Positions 27,306 to 40,350 of a DNA stretch of 64,000 nt are shown one piece after another. Position numbers and translations under genes: made by a program. The notes beneath the pieces were generated by a model that saw only the letters and a list, made by a program, of their open reading frames with translations, was not told where the DNA came from and made no database searches. The DNA is from Mactra quadrangularis. Its lineage: Eukaryota; Mollusca; Bivalvia; Venerida; Mactridae. Location of the stretch: contig CM046304.1 of assembly GCA_025267735.1 (NCBI GenBank), forward strand, positions 14,508,001-14,572,000. Direction: 5' to 3'. Every line of letters starts with the position of its first letter. The first letter of the stretch is position 1.

Positions 27306-30221
27306 AACCATTTAAATTAGGCTAGGTAAAGATTAAGGGTTTATAATAATCTAATAATTTCATTGTCTTAATTAAGATTGGAAAGTAATTAAAGGACAAA
27401 TTCAATGTTCTTATGGGGGCAGATTTGCTCGTAATTACTAGTACAAATAATGTTGGTTTATGTTCGCTGACAAGAGTGTTTAATACTGTTTATACAATCA
27501 TTGGAAGTACAATGTACATGATTCAATTAAATGTTAGGAACAAAATTATTGTAATGACCACACTACAAGAAGCAGAACAAATACATCGTTAACCATTGTC
27601 AATAAGATAGTAATATTAGAGATAAAAAATCGAAGGTAATTAAACAATAAATTATAATATGCCATTCACTTAATGTCTCTTTGAAATGCATACATTGTAA
27701 TTTGATACTCACATTTCCTTCATATGAACGGGTACGTTTTCACATATGCTGCAAAAAAGTAAGTAACTATTATTTATTCAAAATCTGTGATTAAGGTACT
27801 TCAGTTATTTTTAATGTATAATAATAACTTAAGAATCATTTTCAAATATAGTTTGAAATAATTGTAATTTAAGTCGATGTTCAGCCTCTTACTTTATCCA
27901 TCTAGAAGAGTCCTTAGCACAGAAAGGAATAAGTCAAATAGCCACACATTGAATGTACCAAACATTACTATTAATTACAGTTTATATGTTTACTTCAAAT
28001 ATGAAATGTATGAGATTTAGTTTCTCGGTATTGACAATATTGTTGTTCAAAAGAAATAAATGATATAAATTATAACGACAGTAAGTCTTAGGAACGTAGA
28101 ATTGTGAGTACATATGGTAAGAAATACATTATATTAATAAGATATATGAAAATATGTCTCTCTTACTATTCATTATCATTTGGTTCTACATTTACTCATA
28201 CATCAAACACTCTTAAAAGAAGATTACGTGAAAATGACTGATGTAAAAATTCAAATAGGCATGATGAAACTTAGCTGGATGCTCTCATGTGTATTATAAT
28301 ACAAATGTATTTGTATAAAAATATGAATTATTTCATGCCTTAGATTTCATCCTTTAGGTAACCATTTATTATGAATACGAGATAATTTATCTTCTATGGA
28401 GATGTTAAGGCGATTAAAAAGGAAGTGTCGATGTAAATAATCAAATGAATGTAAATAATATTTCAAGAATCCTAGAAATTAAACAAGTGTAAATGGAAAA
28501 TTACATATATTAGTTACCACAAATTTGTTTTTGCTCGTAATTTTAAATGAAAATGACATATCACAACACGAGTTTCGGTTATCGTTCTATAGCAAGCACC
28601 TTATTATCAACCTACCTTCCAAAGTTGAATAATCCCCAATTTTTAGGAAAAAGGATTTTTATATGGAAAGGTGTCATAGTAAAAGAATTTTACGTAGGGA
28701 GTATTGACGTGAAATTAAACATATTGCTAGAAAAGAAGTCTGGGTAAAATATTCTAGAGTTATGCCTATATGTCGATATTAGTTGAAAATATAAACGGAA
28801 TCAGGTAAGAGATAAAAGAGGAAGTTCGCAAGATTTCCAGATCCACAATTTTTTTCTGGACTGTGTTAAGAATTTTCAATTAGTAAACTGATTTTAAAAA
28901 TGTAACAATCACCACAATGTCATACACTTCAAACGGCATGTCAAAATGTCGTAATTTTTCAATAAATACGTGGTGTTTATACCAAATTTATTTTCAGATG
29001 CATTTCACATTATCTGGACAAGTTATAAAGAAAATATCATTGAAACAAAAGAAACATTTTCCCAATGATGCCTTTAAAGCAAAAAGACCATACATAAAAA
29101 GCTCTATAAACCAAAGTAAACCGCTAAATTTCTGAATTCGTGACGTACACTTTATTTCCGTGCTCCAGAAAAGCGAAATAAGTCAGAATTTTCTTTGAAG
29201 ATGGTTTCTCACCAGTATAAATCTTTAATACATAACTGGAAAATCAGGAAGAGAAGAAATTGGTGAGAAATCAATAAAATAGCATCATTTTGTGGGTCAG
29301 TGAATGAACGAATATCATAATAGTAAAATAACAGTACAAGTCCAGTTGAATGTCAAATTGTTGTTTTTATAATCAAATGTTTTGAAAGGCATTGATTTAA
29401 CTGTGAAAAAGGACATTTCAATCTGTAAATTGCAAAAGGATAGGCAATTTGAGTTATACATAAGTACATGTCTAATTACCGTATGCTTAAAAACAATCAT
29501 ATGCTAATTTATTTCGCTGATAGCCCACAATTGAGATACTCATCACATGATATAGATTTATTCATGAGTAGCAAGGATGTAGTTGTCGACTCAATGATGA
29601 AAGACAAGCAAGGGCTAGAGAAGGAAAAGTCTTCTTAAAGCTGGACAGCTGAGCGACTGAGTACATAACCTTATAATAGAGGGAGTAAACGGTGCAAACT
29701 AAAATGATTTATGTCCTAAGCTAGGCATGTCAGTTTGAAAAGTAAAATAATGTGTTGATATAACAGAACATAAATCATCTGATAACTGGTGCTAATATTT
29801 CTAGCGCGGTAATTTACATCATTAACAAATAAGGTTTGATGTTCTCACAAATCCTTGATAAGTCTACTTTGCTTGTCTGGGTTTTTATTCTCTAAGGAAT
29901 ATATTTCTTAACATCTTAAGTCTTACAAAATAGTAAATTAAAGATAAATAACATGTATGAAGTAAACAAGTCTGTCCTATTTTAAAACATTAATTTTCTA
30001 GAAAGGTTCGTTCGGTGGAAGCCACAGTAAAGAATCAAAAGGATGAAAATAGTGATTCGTAATTGTCATCAAAATTCCACTCGCATTCTTTTGTCGTATC
30101 ATCCATTCCATAGTGTCACAAAGGTTTTACATTGAAAGTTATCTTTAAGTAAGAGAGGTGTTTGATTGAATACATAGTATGATAGTAGCTATTACTTTTA
30201 CTACATGTAGAAGGCTACTTA

Positions 30222-30273
30222 ATCTGGCTGACAAAGTTTTAAAATACATCTGGCTGACAAAGTTTTAAAATAC
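30222..30273. repeat. 26-bp tandem duplication, unit B copy
   Basis: Units at 30222-30247 and 30248-30273 are identical. It is present in A (13429-13480) and absent as a duplication from C. It shows that B and A share ancestry to the left of the switch point. Confidence 0.9.
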
Positions 30274-31910
30274 ATCTCTAAATGCTAAAGCAATTATATT
30301 ATAAGCTTCAATATAACATGTAAATACGTCAGTTTTATGCTGGTTAAAAATAGTCAAACACATCGTATCATTAAACATAATACTGTGCATTACAGATACA
30401 AACAATTATCTAAATTAACATGTTTCCGTCGCTTTTGGTTTTTGCCTAGGTTTTCAATGTCCATGCTTAAATCAATTATCGGCGACAAAATGCATATAAT
30501 ATAGTTCAAAATACAAGTGTTCCGATGACATACGAGCACTAATTTAAATTAGTAAACACCTCAAGGTTTGAAAATGTAAAAGAAGAAAAGACAATTACTT
30601 TTTTGTCAGTGAACATATATCATAACCTTGAATCTTTATCAAATGCTTGAAATGGATCTTGTATAACTAAATTTAATCTCGATTAATTTGATAAACGTTT
30701 TGTATGTTTAGTGAGACAAAACGCATTTTGCAATTTAGCTCTAAGTACTGCAACATATTGTTTAAGTTTTGCCATAAGGTATAATTAACGAAGTTAGAAA
30801 AAAGATTTAATTTAGACAATGCTTTCCTTAATTAAAACTTTTTTATAATCACTGAAATGTTGAAACAAAACTGATATCTGGATGTACATTATTTGCAACG
30901 TATCAAACGTATATCATATCGAAACATATTTTTGTAATCAATTTAAGAATTACCATATTTTCCAATGAATGAGAGGTACTTCTCAATATTTTACATCAAA
31001 TACAAGTAATCTTTAATGTATCCGTACAAAAAAATTTACATGTTAAAATAAATGACAATGACCATGTCTTAAAGTAGATTTCAATTATCATTTGGACAAC
31101 TGGAATTTTAAAATGTTAATTGTCTTCTTTAACATGTACAATGTATTAAAATGTAAATAACAGAATACTTCATATCCGATTACATACATTAAAGTTGCGG
31201 TGATTACAATCTCATTACAATTTAAGATGTAACTTCTAGGGAATATTATCAACATTGTCATTTATTTTATTTCTTGTATGTTAAACAACAACTCCAGGGA
31301 AATCATCTATTCTGTTATAGAGATTATATTTGCCAAGACCACTTCCTAAAAAGAATATAAATTTTGACATGTCATGCATGACAGACACGTAAATTTCTAC
31401 TTGTATCTGTCATTTGATAACTAAGTCCTTTGAGAAAACTGATTTATGGTATTGTCGCTAAATATTTGTAAAATAAATCTGAAAGTGTGACCGTTAAGAA
31501 CGTTTCTTTTTGTAAATCACATTATAAAATTTAACTCTTTTAAAACCAAGCGTTCAGATGTTTTCAAAACAATCAAAGCATAAATAAATTCCAATGTTAT
31601 AAGGTAAATTTGAATCTTATGATGGTTATGCAATATGGCCATTGTCAGCAAATACATTTGAGTTAGAACAAACTTAAATTCATTATGGTCTTAGCGAAGT
31701 TACTCATTATCAAACTATGGTAAATTAAGCTAGGTACTGAAATTATTTAATTCGTTATTTTAACTAATCTCCTCTCTGGTTTTAATATGCAATTGTTATA
31801 GTAGAACATGGATTTGCTTAACATTTTAACGTACACCAATTTGTGTACCGAAGAGTATTTTGCATTTCCTTAACATAATTAATCAGTAACGTCAGTTCTT
31901 ATCGTTCTGA

Positions 31911-31930
31911 ATCCACATGAATCCACATGA
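31911..31930. repeat. 10-bp tandem duplication shared by B and C
   Basis: ATCCACATGA occurs twice in a row here and at 44345-44364 in unit C. Unit A has one copy near 15132. This is the reciprocal marker to the 26-bp duplication and shows that B and C share ancestry here. Confidence 0.9.
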
Positions 31931-32239
31931 TGGACTTGCGCAAATTACAATTGAATTCAACGAATGTAAAGATATTACACGTTCGTTCTGTTCATTTTCA
32001 TCTAAAAGCTTTTATTTAAATTCGTGTCGATGAATATCACTGACAGTATTATCGACACCTCTTAGCTCATTTTTCTATCTTTTTGTCTGCTTTTTATTAT
32101 AAAATGCGTTGGCTACGATTATAGTATTAAAAAGGCAACAGTAGAGTAGTTCTAGTTCATTTCAATCCACTTTCCTGAGAGGTTTTACTATTGAGTTATT
32201 GACGGATACTCATACCTACTATAATGTTTATTTTTAATC

Positions 32240-32322
32240 GGGTTTTACGCAATAGCAACACATTGTATAGGTTATATTATGACAGTGATAGGCTAAATCT
32301 CCGGCTTTGGCTGTTTAACAGT
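32240..32322 (-). mobile_element. SINE 3' end fragment, unit B copy
   Basis: GGGTTTTACGCAATAGCAAC, then ACATTGTATAGGTTATATTA and a GGCTAAATCTCCGG block. It is more complete than the unit A copy (15451-15514) and nearly identical to the unit C copy (44674-44757). Confidence 0.62.
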
Positions 32323-34970
32323 TAAACTTGATTTAAAGTTAAATCAAGTTACACTTTTATATGATTTATTTCAATATAACAGTTAGTACCATGACAAAAT
32401 AGAAACTATAACACATTTGGGGAATGAATTTAATTGAAACATTAAAGGAAACATTTTTTTCCAAAATTTATACGCAAATTAAAAATTAGATACATCCATT
32501 AATTTAATTCTCGTGTTTTGATATAAAAAGTCAGCCCAAGACCGTATTTCAAAGTTCTATTATAGTCGTTTGGAAAAAGTCGAATATGTTCTAACTAAAT
32601 TCTTTACCTACTTGTGTAGCGTGTCTAGGTTTTCAATACCTTGGAGAGCATTATTCTTAACTTCATAAATTTTACAAAGTCGGATCTAAACAGTAAATTT
32701 AAGCTTTTTAAATGAGGAATTTGACTTTCAACAAGTTTGACCTAATTAGCCATTCATTTTGTTTAAAGTTCATTTTGGCAGACGAACTAGATCTGAATAA
32801 AGTCTGAAATAAAAGCTCAATATCATGCATGAGTCTTTATTGTATAATCAACGATACTACTATGCTCAAGAACATGTATTTATTTTTATTGAGCTTATCT
32901 CTGATTAACAGTTTTTATATAGTTACCGCTGAGTATTAGAGATATGAAAAATAAATAAATAAAACATCATAAAACATAACTGGCATCGGCAACAAACAAT
33001 AAATATGACAATAAGTAATAACGTAAGTATCATGGCATTAAAAGAATAATCTTAACAACCAACATCAATTATAATTATTGAAATTGACACTATTGTGAAT
33101 GTATGAAAAAATTATTATTCTTACTATGCTTACAATATCAACATTATTAGTATTCCAGATTTCTATCAATATATTTGTTTTAGATTTGATACTTCCCCAT
33201 TATGCCAAAACTTGACATACAATGTATAGGCCTATACCTTTAGTATCTTACTTAGATATGTGATAGTTTCCATTGATTTTGTAATATAAAACCAAGCATT
33301 TTATAAAATTATATTTTAATTACAAGCAGCACGTGCATGTTTTATAATTGTAAAATGATATTTTCCAATATTTATACTGAAAGTGGAATGAGCATGTGTA
33401 TTGTCACAGATACGAATTTCTAGAATGCATAACATTCTTATTACAAGTTCTTGTTGATTGACAAATCAATTTTGTTTCTCATACTCTCTGATCAAGTAAC
33501 GCAAAACACAAAATACGAGAGTTTACAGACGACAATACTGATAACGTCAAACAAACTTTTTTATTTCAAGATAAATTTTCAAGTAAGCAATGGACTGTAT
33601 ATTTAAAATGTATTCATAATTCTGATTAAAAGTTATTTTACAATACAGTAAAATGGATATTGTTGAAATGACGATCATATTTTTCACACTTTGTTTTCTG
33701 ATCAAGGATTTCATTATCTGTATATACTGTATTGTGTAAGATTTCTGCACTATAGCTGCATTAAGCAATTTAAACAGAAGGACTGATAGTGTATTCATTT
33801 ATGTTCCATACCGTATCTTATTTTTCCTTTATTCCGTATTGAATGTCAATTGTAAGATAAATTATTTGGTCTCATTGATAGAAGCTATCTATATAAGAGA
33901 CATGATATACAGCTTTATACACAAAATCTGTTACACAAGAGAATACATAGCTTACTATCTGTATTTTAGTTTGGCCTTTTATATCAATCATGTGCATTAT
34001 ATGTATGTAATATTGTTTGATTTATTAGTAAATGATAATCAATCTGACACTGGATAGACGTATTTGATGTATAAGTATTACATGTAAGATGCATTCATGG
34101 TATATTATCTTCCTGGTAGACTATTACAATAAAATTTGGTATGAAATTTTGTATCGTTGTTTCACGACAGTTTTCGATCAGAGTAAGGACAACCTCATAA
34201 TGCCATGATATTATCTCAATACAGATTAATAAACATGTATAAAAACAGCTAGTTGTGAAATAGTGTGACTGGAAATGTCTGCACCACATGAAATGAATCG
34301 TCTGTAGGTGTGTTAAATAGTTTAATCATGAAACAAATAATTGATATTAATGTTAGGTACACGAACTGTGTGGTACCAAGTGATTTATTTCTCATGTCAT
34401 CATCACTATATAGTGAAAGTGAAGTGCACCTACGTCTCTCACAATGTCAAACAAGCACTTACAAACAATACACTGTAATGGATATTGATGTTCTAGGTAC
34501 ACGAACGTTGACAAAATTATGTGTGATATTTCATATTGTGGTAGAAAATATTTCCCAAGGTTAATAATTTAGTAATATCTTCCGTAACGTAAATACCGTT
34601 TTGAAAAATATCGACAGTTCATTTCAAGACAAAAACAAATCACAAATTACCCGTTTCCAAATCAATCATTTTCACAATGTTTAATTAAATCTTGCCATTA
34701 TTCCATTTTGGAACAAAAAGTTGCATTTTGTTGACCAGTTCATGATTTAAAGAACTTATAGTCTTCGATCAATGGAAAATCTAGATAAGTTTGATTAATT
34801 ACTAATTTCTAAATTCTGCTTATTGACACACCACTTTACATTACCAATACCGTTCTCGTCAAGTTTCTTGTTGAAATGTTTATAATACAATTAATTTAAT
34901 GTTTTTCCAATTCAAATGCATGACCCAATCAAGAAAGATAAATACTTATGTTAGTAAACAAACTTTACAA

Positions 34971-37900
34971 CATTAATTTGTAATTACAGTCAATTCTTGT
35001 AAAGTGATTATACTGTAATGTAGAGGCTTAACATACAATGTTTGGCAAGATGTTTGATATTTAATTGGATGATCATGTCTTTATGAATCAATTTAAAATA
35101 CTACAAGGATATTGATCAATTTTGCATCATTCAGTTTCTTTTTTTAATGTTAAACAATTAAACATGCAAGTCACTTATTATGTACTAATAGTCATATTTT
35201 ATTTCGAACAAATTAATCGTCATTTTCATAGACAGTATCTTGTTATGCACCGATTGCCTGTTTTTGTACTGAAAACATTATTCTTATCAATAAAACTAAA
35301 GTCAAGCCAATAACGATAGTTAATTACGATGTACAAAGTAAGAACTTACGTAAATGGTTAGCATGTTTTTGGCACATTCATCATTTAACTGACAACTTTG
35401 GATGTGACAAACGCTCCTATAGCTATCACTGTATTTCTTGTACTATCAATAGCGATAAATGAAAAGGAAGTTCTACGCCTACGAATTGATATTTTAAGTA
35501 CTCGTTAAAGGTAAGTCGGAACGGTTACAATATAAACGGTTGATCAATGACAGTAGCTAAGCCTTGCGATCTGTTATTCATTGTACTTGTTTTAAACATA
35601 TATAGATATCGGGAAAGTTAATGTCAAGAGTCCACTGAATAGTGATACTAGATGTAGACTTCAAAAACATTGCTTTAACTGTAAATATTACCTCAAATAT
35701 CATGATAAATTTGACCGGTTAACAACCAGGCTCTTATTACCCTTCTTTAATTCTCATATGTTGTACAATTGTTATAACTCGCCTCTCACGAATAAGCATA
35801 ACGTCTATATGAGATACACACAACTCTTTTCATTCCATATATTAACTCTCAATCATATATAGTATAAGGTGAACTGAGTAAAAGAGTGAAATATTAAATT
35901 ATTCGTTCGAGTCGTTTAATTCTATTTGCAATAAATAACAAAATAAGATTTAAACAAACCACAAAATTCTACCAAATCCTAAGTAAAAAAACGCCTCTAC
36001 TAATTATATAAATGTTTTATATGAATACATTATGTAAATCTATATCCCAAATTAGGAAGCCGTTTGTTAAGAAAATCCAAGCCAAATTAAAATGCTATTG
36101 TTATCAATATTGATTTTGATCGTATGATTGTTTTTTAACTTAGCATATACGTAAATCAATCTTAACTTATTTGCAGTAAACAGTAGGCAATATGTTATGT
36201 AGAATACAGATCATATACATGTAGTGTTCTGGTGATAAATAATGACAAAATAAAATGAATTAGACATTTTGAAACTACAACACTAATCACACTTTTTGTA
36301 CTCATATACGATACCAGATGTATTTCGGTCTTAACATTGTTGAATAAAGGAATACTATTTAAACTGTAAACTTGTGTTGCATTGATTTGTAATGTTTATG
36401 AATAAAAGAAAAAATCAGGTCATTTTCTTGTACCAATGATTAAAACCGAGCCCGAAAATCTTATTTGATTTTAATCCTGAATTACGTTAACACAGTTTCT
36501 ATATACGTCTTGTGGTACTCACAGACGAAATAGCCACAAATCACAAAGCGTACATCAATGACAGTCTCTAATGTTGTATATTTAACAAACAATTTATGAC
36601 CAAGAGATGTCACTGAGTATAAAATACATTCGCAGTGAGAAAAAGAAAATATAAATAGAAACATTGATGATATCGTTTTTATGTTAGCTTATATATAACA
36701 AATGGGTTGTCCTTCTACAACATATGATACATATAAATGGACAACATACACATATATCGATATTATATTTGTTATGAGCAAACGTCAAATAATAGTTTAC
36801 ATTCCTTGCAAATAACCACGATTTCTTCCCAAGGGATATTGGCGCTATTGATAGATATTCAGTTTGAATTACCTTTATGTTTGATCAGACTTTTTATGAA
36901 AGGAAACTTTCCAATTTGCGAGAAAGACAATCTTGTTAATATAATACAGTCATTGATATTATCATATTTATTCATCAAAACTTTGTCGTATTGTAAAAAT
37001 ATACAAATACACCAAAGATCGCAGTTGGTTATGAGTTAAAGAATAAAACAGGAACTAGAACTGCTTGACTAAAACTCAGTAAAAATCTATAATGATACTT
37101 AAACTTGTCATTAATGTTTTGAATTCGGAAGATAGAAACAAGTGAATAATATAAGCAAGTTTGTAATTAAATCAATTAACTGAGATTCTCATCTTTCAGG
37201 AATCTCTATATCATATGATGAAAACTATTTTAGATATTATTATTATTATTGGGTTTTACGCCGTGTCAACACAATTTAGGTCATTTTACGGCGTCCAGCG
37301 CACCCAACCTAGCTTTTCCGGACCCTTGTCTATAACCAGTACTTACCTACCCTTCCACAAGGCCGGAAAATTCTCCATATTATCTAATAAATGGAGGAAA
37401 ATTGACTCTGTTTGACGAACAGAATTACACACATTTTATCTAAAAAAGATTAGGGTTAATGTCACTTTAAACGATTCTAACATGGGAGAAAAATCCCCAG
37501 TTCAATCCCATTTGTTAAGGATTAGATTGAATACAGTAATTCACGAAAGAGTTTCAATGTTATTCAACTTCTCTTCGCCTACATTATTTGAAGCTTACAA
37601 ACAAAGTTCATTCCATTTGTTGCACTTGTTAAACCATAACACCACATATTTTTGTAACATGATTGTTATTAATTAATGTCAGGAATATTCATTTACACGG
37701 GCGATGGTAAAAGCTTTGATAATTAAATAAGTTAATCAATTTAGAATTTTCATTGACTTATTCAATTTATAGCTGACAGGAGTCAATCCTGTTAATGTCT
37801 GTATCGAAGTGTTAGAAATGGTTTTAAATGCTATAATAACCAAGGTAAAGTGTACTAAAATAAATCACATGCATGATAGGTTCCAAGCTATTCATCTTAT

Positions 37901-39684
37901 GGATATTGAAATGGAAGCGTTTGTCTATAAAAGTAATATAAGAGATAGAAACATTATAAAAACTGTCAAGAAATATACGGAAAATACGTAATTTGTTAAC
38001 TTTTATGAGTCATAAACGATAGTGGTAAGGGGCAAGATATCCAGACTAAATGATAAGTTGACGTGCTAAAACAGATATACTAAACTAAACACTTCTTACA
38101 TTTTGTTTTACCATTTACGACATGAGTAAATTGATAATTTTCATTCCCATAGTTGTGTATCTGCAATATCATGATAATAATATTAGATTTGTAATTAACA
38201 AAAATAAAGACAGAGCTTATTGTAATTTGCACATATCGTCTCCTGCCATCAATTGTCTAAGACAATGACAAATAAAACGCAAATATCATTTTCCGACGAT
38301 GGAACAATATAATAACGGAATCAGCAAAAACAGAGACAAACGCAAAATAATGTGATCTGTTTCCCGATTCAACTGATAGAAGTTAACATTGATTCCAAAT
38401 TGAAGAATGAACAAGATATCACATAAAGGACCCTGGCTGTTATATATCTGTTTACTCTTGAAACAAATGCAAGTTATGAGATCCTATCAGATCATACAAT
38501 GACAACAACCATATCCTGTACATGTATAACTCTAACATGCAATATTCTGAATGTACAGTAAAGTCCTGCTACGCTATTAAGACTACTTTTGTTATTTCAA
38601 AATCATGCGATTTTTGACAATCATTTAGACCCAAATGCTTAAGACCATAAAATTAATACACCTACATGTATTACTAGAGCCTATAATGATCTTTTGAATA
38701 AAAACCATAAGTAATAACACATCAAAAAATATCACCGACATGCTAAATGTTTTCGCATCTTGATTTACTGATATGGCTTCTTGTATACCTCTCGAACTAT
38801 TTTTATCGTTTTTCTTTATTATTGTTTCCTTTGTCGTTCTAAATCGATTGGGTGTTTTGTTGATGCTTCATCAAGAGCCTATAGCATTTAATAATTGAAT
38901 ATCACAAATGTAAAGTCAGCAATCTTTTGAAATAAGATATTAAGTACTCAATATTTTAAAGATGTTTTTCTCTAAAGTCAGCTTAAGATACGGTTTTAAT
39001 TAAAATTCTAATTCATTCAATACTAGATTTTGTCTACAGCTCAAGTAACTGTCTAGATTTGATACAAAAAGTCAATGTACAGCGTCAAATAAGCAAGTTC
39101 GTGGCCAACTGTTGAAGGTCGACATTACGCGTGTAAACAACTATAAGTTTAATATCAACAAAATACATTAAAAATAAGCATGTGTCTTTGACGAGTAACA
39201 TCATATAATGAGAAATGTATTGACAAAAACTATTGTGTAGATTTTATGTGTGGCATGTACGACATGTTCTTGTAAACCATTGCTTCTAGAAACTATACAA
39301 GCAAATTGAATCCGTAATGAAAACTAAATCCCCAAGAGAGTTTGTTATGTGGTAAAAGGACAATAAAATGAAAATAAATGTACTTGACAAAGATTTAATA
39401 CAAATGAATCCATCAGTCTCATCATAACGAACAATAACGACGTAGGCGTATGTGATATAAATAATAACATGGATATTTCAAACTAGTAAACAAGATAAAA
39501 TACTTGGAAAGCGATAATAAATCAGTAAAAAATTATACCCATTACAGTGACTCGAAGCTGTTACATCGACCTTATAACAAACAAAAGTTGCTTAATGGCC
39601 GATTAATGTTACTAAAGTAGACCTAAGTATTTTAGATTGAGCTGTAAACAGAAATAGAGAGAATGTTATAACTGATATTAAAGT
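34971..39684. repeat. Segment D1 (4.7 kb), first copy
   Basis: Continues to the right of unit B and is repeated at 47291-51909 (D2). The anchors are 37809 against 50046, and the right ends 39684 against 51909. It contains a SINE fragment near 37235 and several open frames below 101 codons that are not conserved as proteins. Diverged relatives of parts of D1 occur in both orientations in the right flank. The open frame at 36737-37039 is interrupted in D2 by an in-frame TAA, so it is not under evident constraint. No gene is supported. Confidence 0.92.
37235..37411 (-). mobile_element. SINE 3' portion with (AAT)n tail
   Basis: An (ATT)n tract at 37235-37250 is followed by GGGTTTTACGCCGTGTCAAC, AATTTAGGTCATTTTACGGC and a TAACCAGTACTTACCTACCC block. 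In reverse complement it is a SINE 3' region ending in CGGCGTAAAACCC(AAT)n. The end opposite the tail is indistinct and no tRNA head is seen. The D2 copy is at 49487-49650. Confidence 0.65.
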
Positions 39685-39735
39685 AAATTTAATACTGTTT
39701 ATACCACCTAGATTTAATACTGTTTATACCACCTA
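39685..39735. repeat. Junction of the 12.2-kb tandem duplication
   Basis: D1 ends in TTAAAGTA at 39684 and D2 ends in the same TTAAAGTA at 51909, after which the two diverge. From 39687 the sequence is homologous to unit B from 27476 (TTTAATACTGTTTATAC). The junction carries its own tandem duplication: a 24-bp unit starting ATTTAATACTG at 39687-39710 and again at 39712-39735. It is single in unit B. Confidence 0.88.
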
Positions 39736-40030
39736 ACAAAATTATGGATTTGAAATGGAAGTACATGATTTAATTTAATGTTAGGAACAGATTTATTGTA
39801 ATGACCACACTATTAGAAGCAGAACAAATACATCGTTAACCATTGTCAATAAGATAGTAATATTAGAGATAAAAAGTCGAAGGTTATTTAACAATGAATT
39901 GAAATTTGCCATTCACTTAATATCTCTTTGGAATGCATACATTGTAATTTGATACTCACATTTCCTTCATATGAACGGGTACTTTTTCACATATGCTGCA
40001 AAAAAGTAAGTAACTATTATTCATTCAAAA

Positions 40031-40350
40031 CCTGTGATTAAGGTACTTAAGTTATGTTTAATGTAACATTAAAGATACGTGGTGTATATACCAAATTCAT
40101 TTCAAGGTCGCCACATATGCATTTCACATTATCTGGACATGTTATAAAGAAAATATTGAAACAAAAGAAACATTTTCCCAATGATGCCTTTAAAGCAAAA
40201 ACAACATACATAAAAACTCTATAAACCAAAGTAAACCGCTAAATTTCTGAATTCGTGACGTACACTTTATTTCCATGCTCCAGAAAAGCGAAATAAGTCA
40301 GAATGTTCTATGAAGCCTGTGATTAAGGTACTTAAGTTATGTTTAATGTA
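40031..40350. repeat. Templated insertion of 250 bp flanked by identical 35-bp direct repeats
   Basis: A 35-bp sequence starting CCTGTGATTAAGG occurs identically at 40031-40065 and 40316-40350. Between them lies 250 bp homologous to a segment 1.4 kb downstream in the same unit (about 41467-41673) and to 28966-29203 in B. The inserted copy keeps a stretch (AATTCGTGACGTACAC) that is deleted from the resident copy in C. It shares TTCTATGAAG with C against TTCTTTGAAG in A and B. It was therefore copied from a C-lineage template before that deletion. Units A and B lack this insertion. Confidence 0.9.

Larger units (their letters stand above)
18575..34970. repeat. Segmental duplication unit B (about 16.4 kb), mosaic
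   Basis: Head-to-tail copy of unit A. Its right part, 27476-34970, is also homologous to unit C at 39687-47290. Ancestry is mixed. Between 27.5 and about 30.9 kb, B is nearly identical to A and distinct from C. Between about 31.1 and 32.9 kb, and from about 34.6 kb on, B is nearly identical to C and A is the outlier. Between about 33.0 and 34.56 kb the three copies are roughly equidistant (6 to 9 differences per 255 bases in the stretch I counted). No supportable gene is present. Confidence 0.93.

Noticed and set aside
37809..37991. 60-codon hydrophilic frame in D1, repeated at 50046-50228 in D2
   Set aside because: It looks protein-like, but most differences between the copies change amino acids, and the inverted relative near 59950-60040 has stops and indels in the frame.
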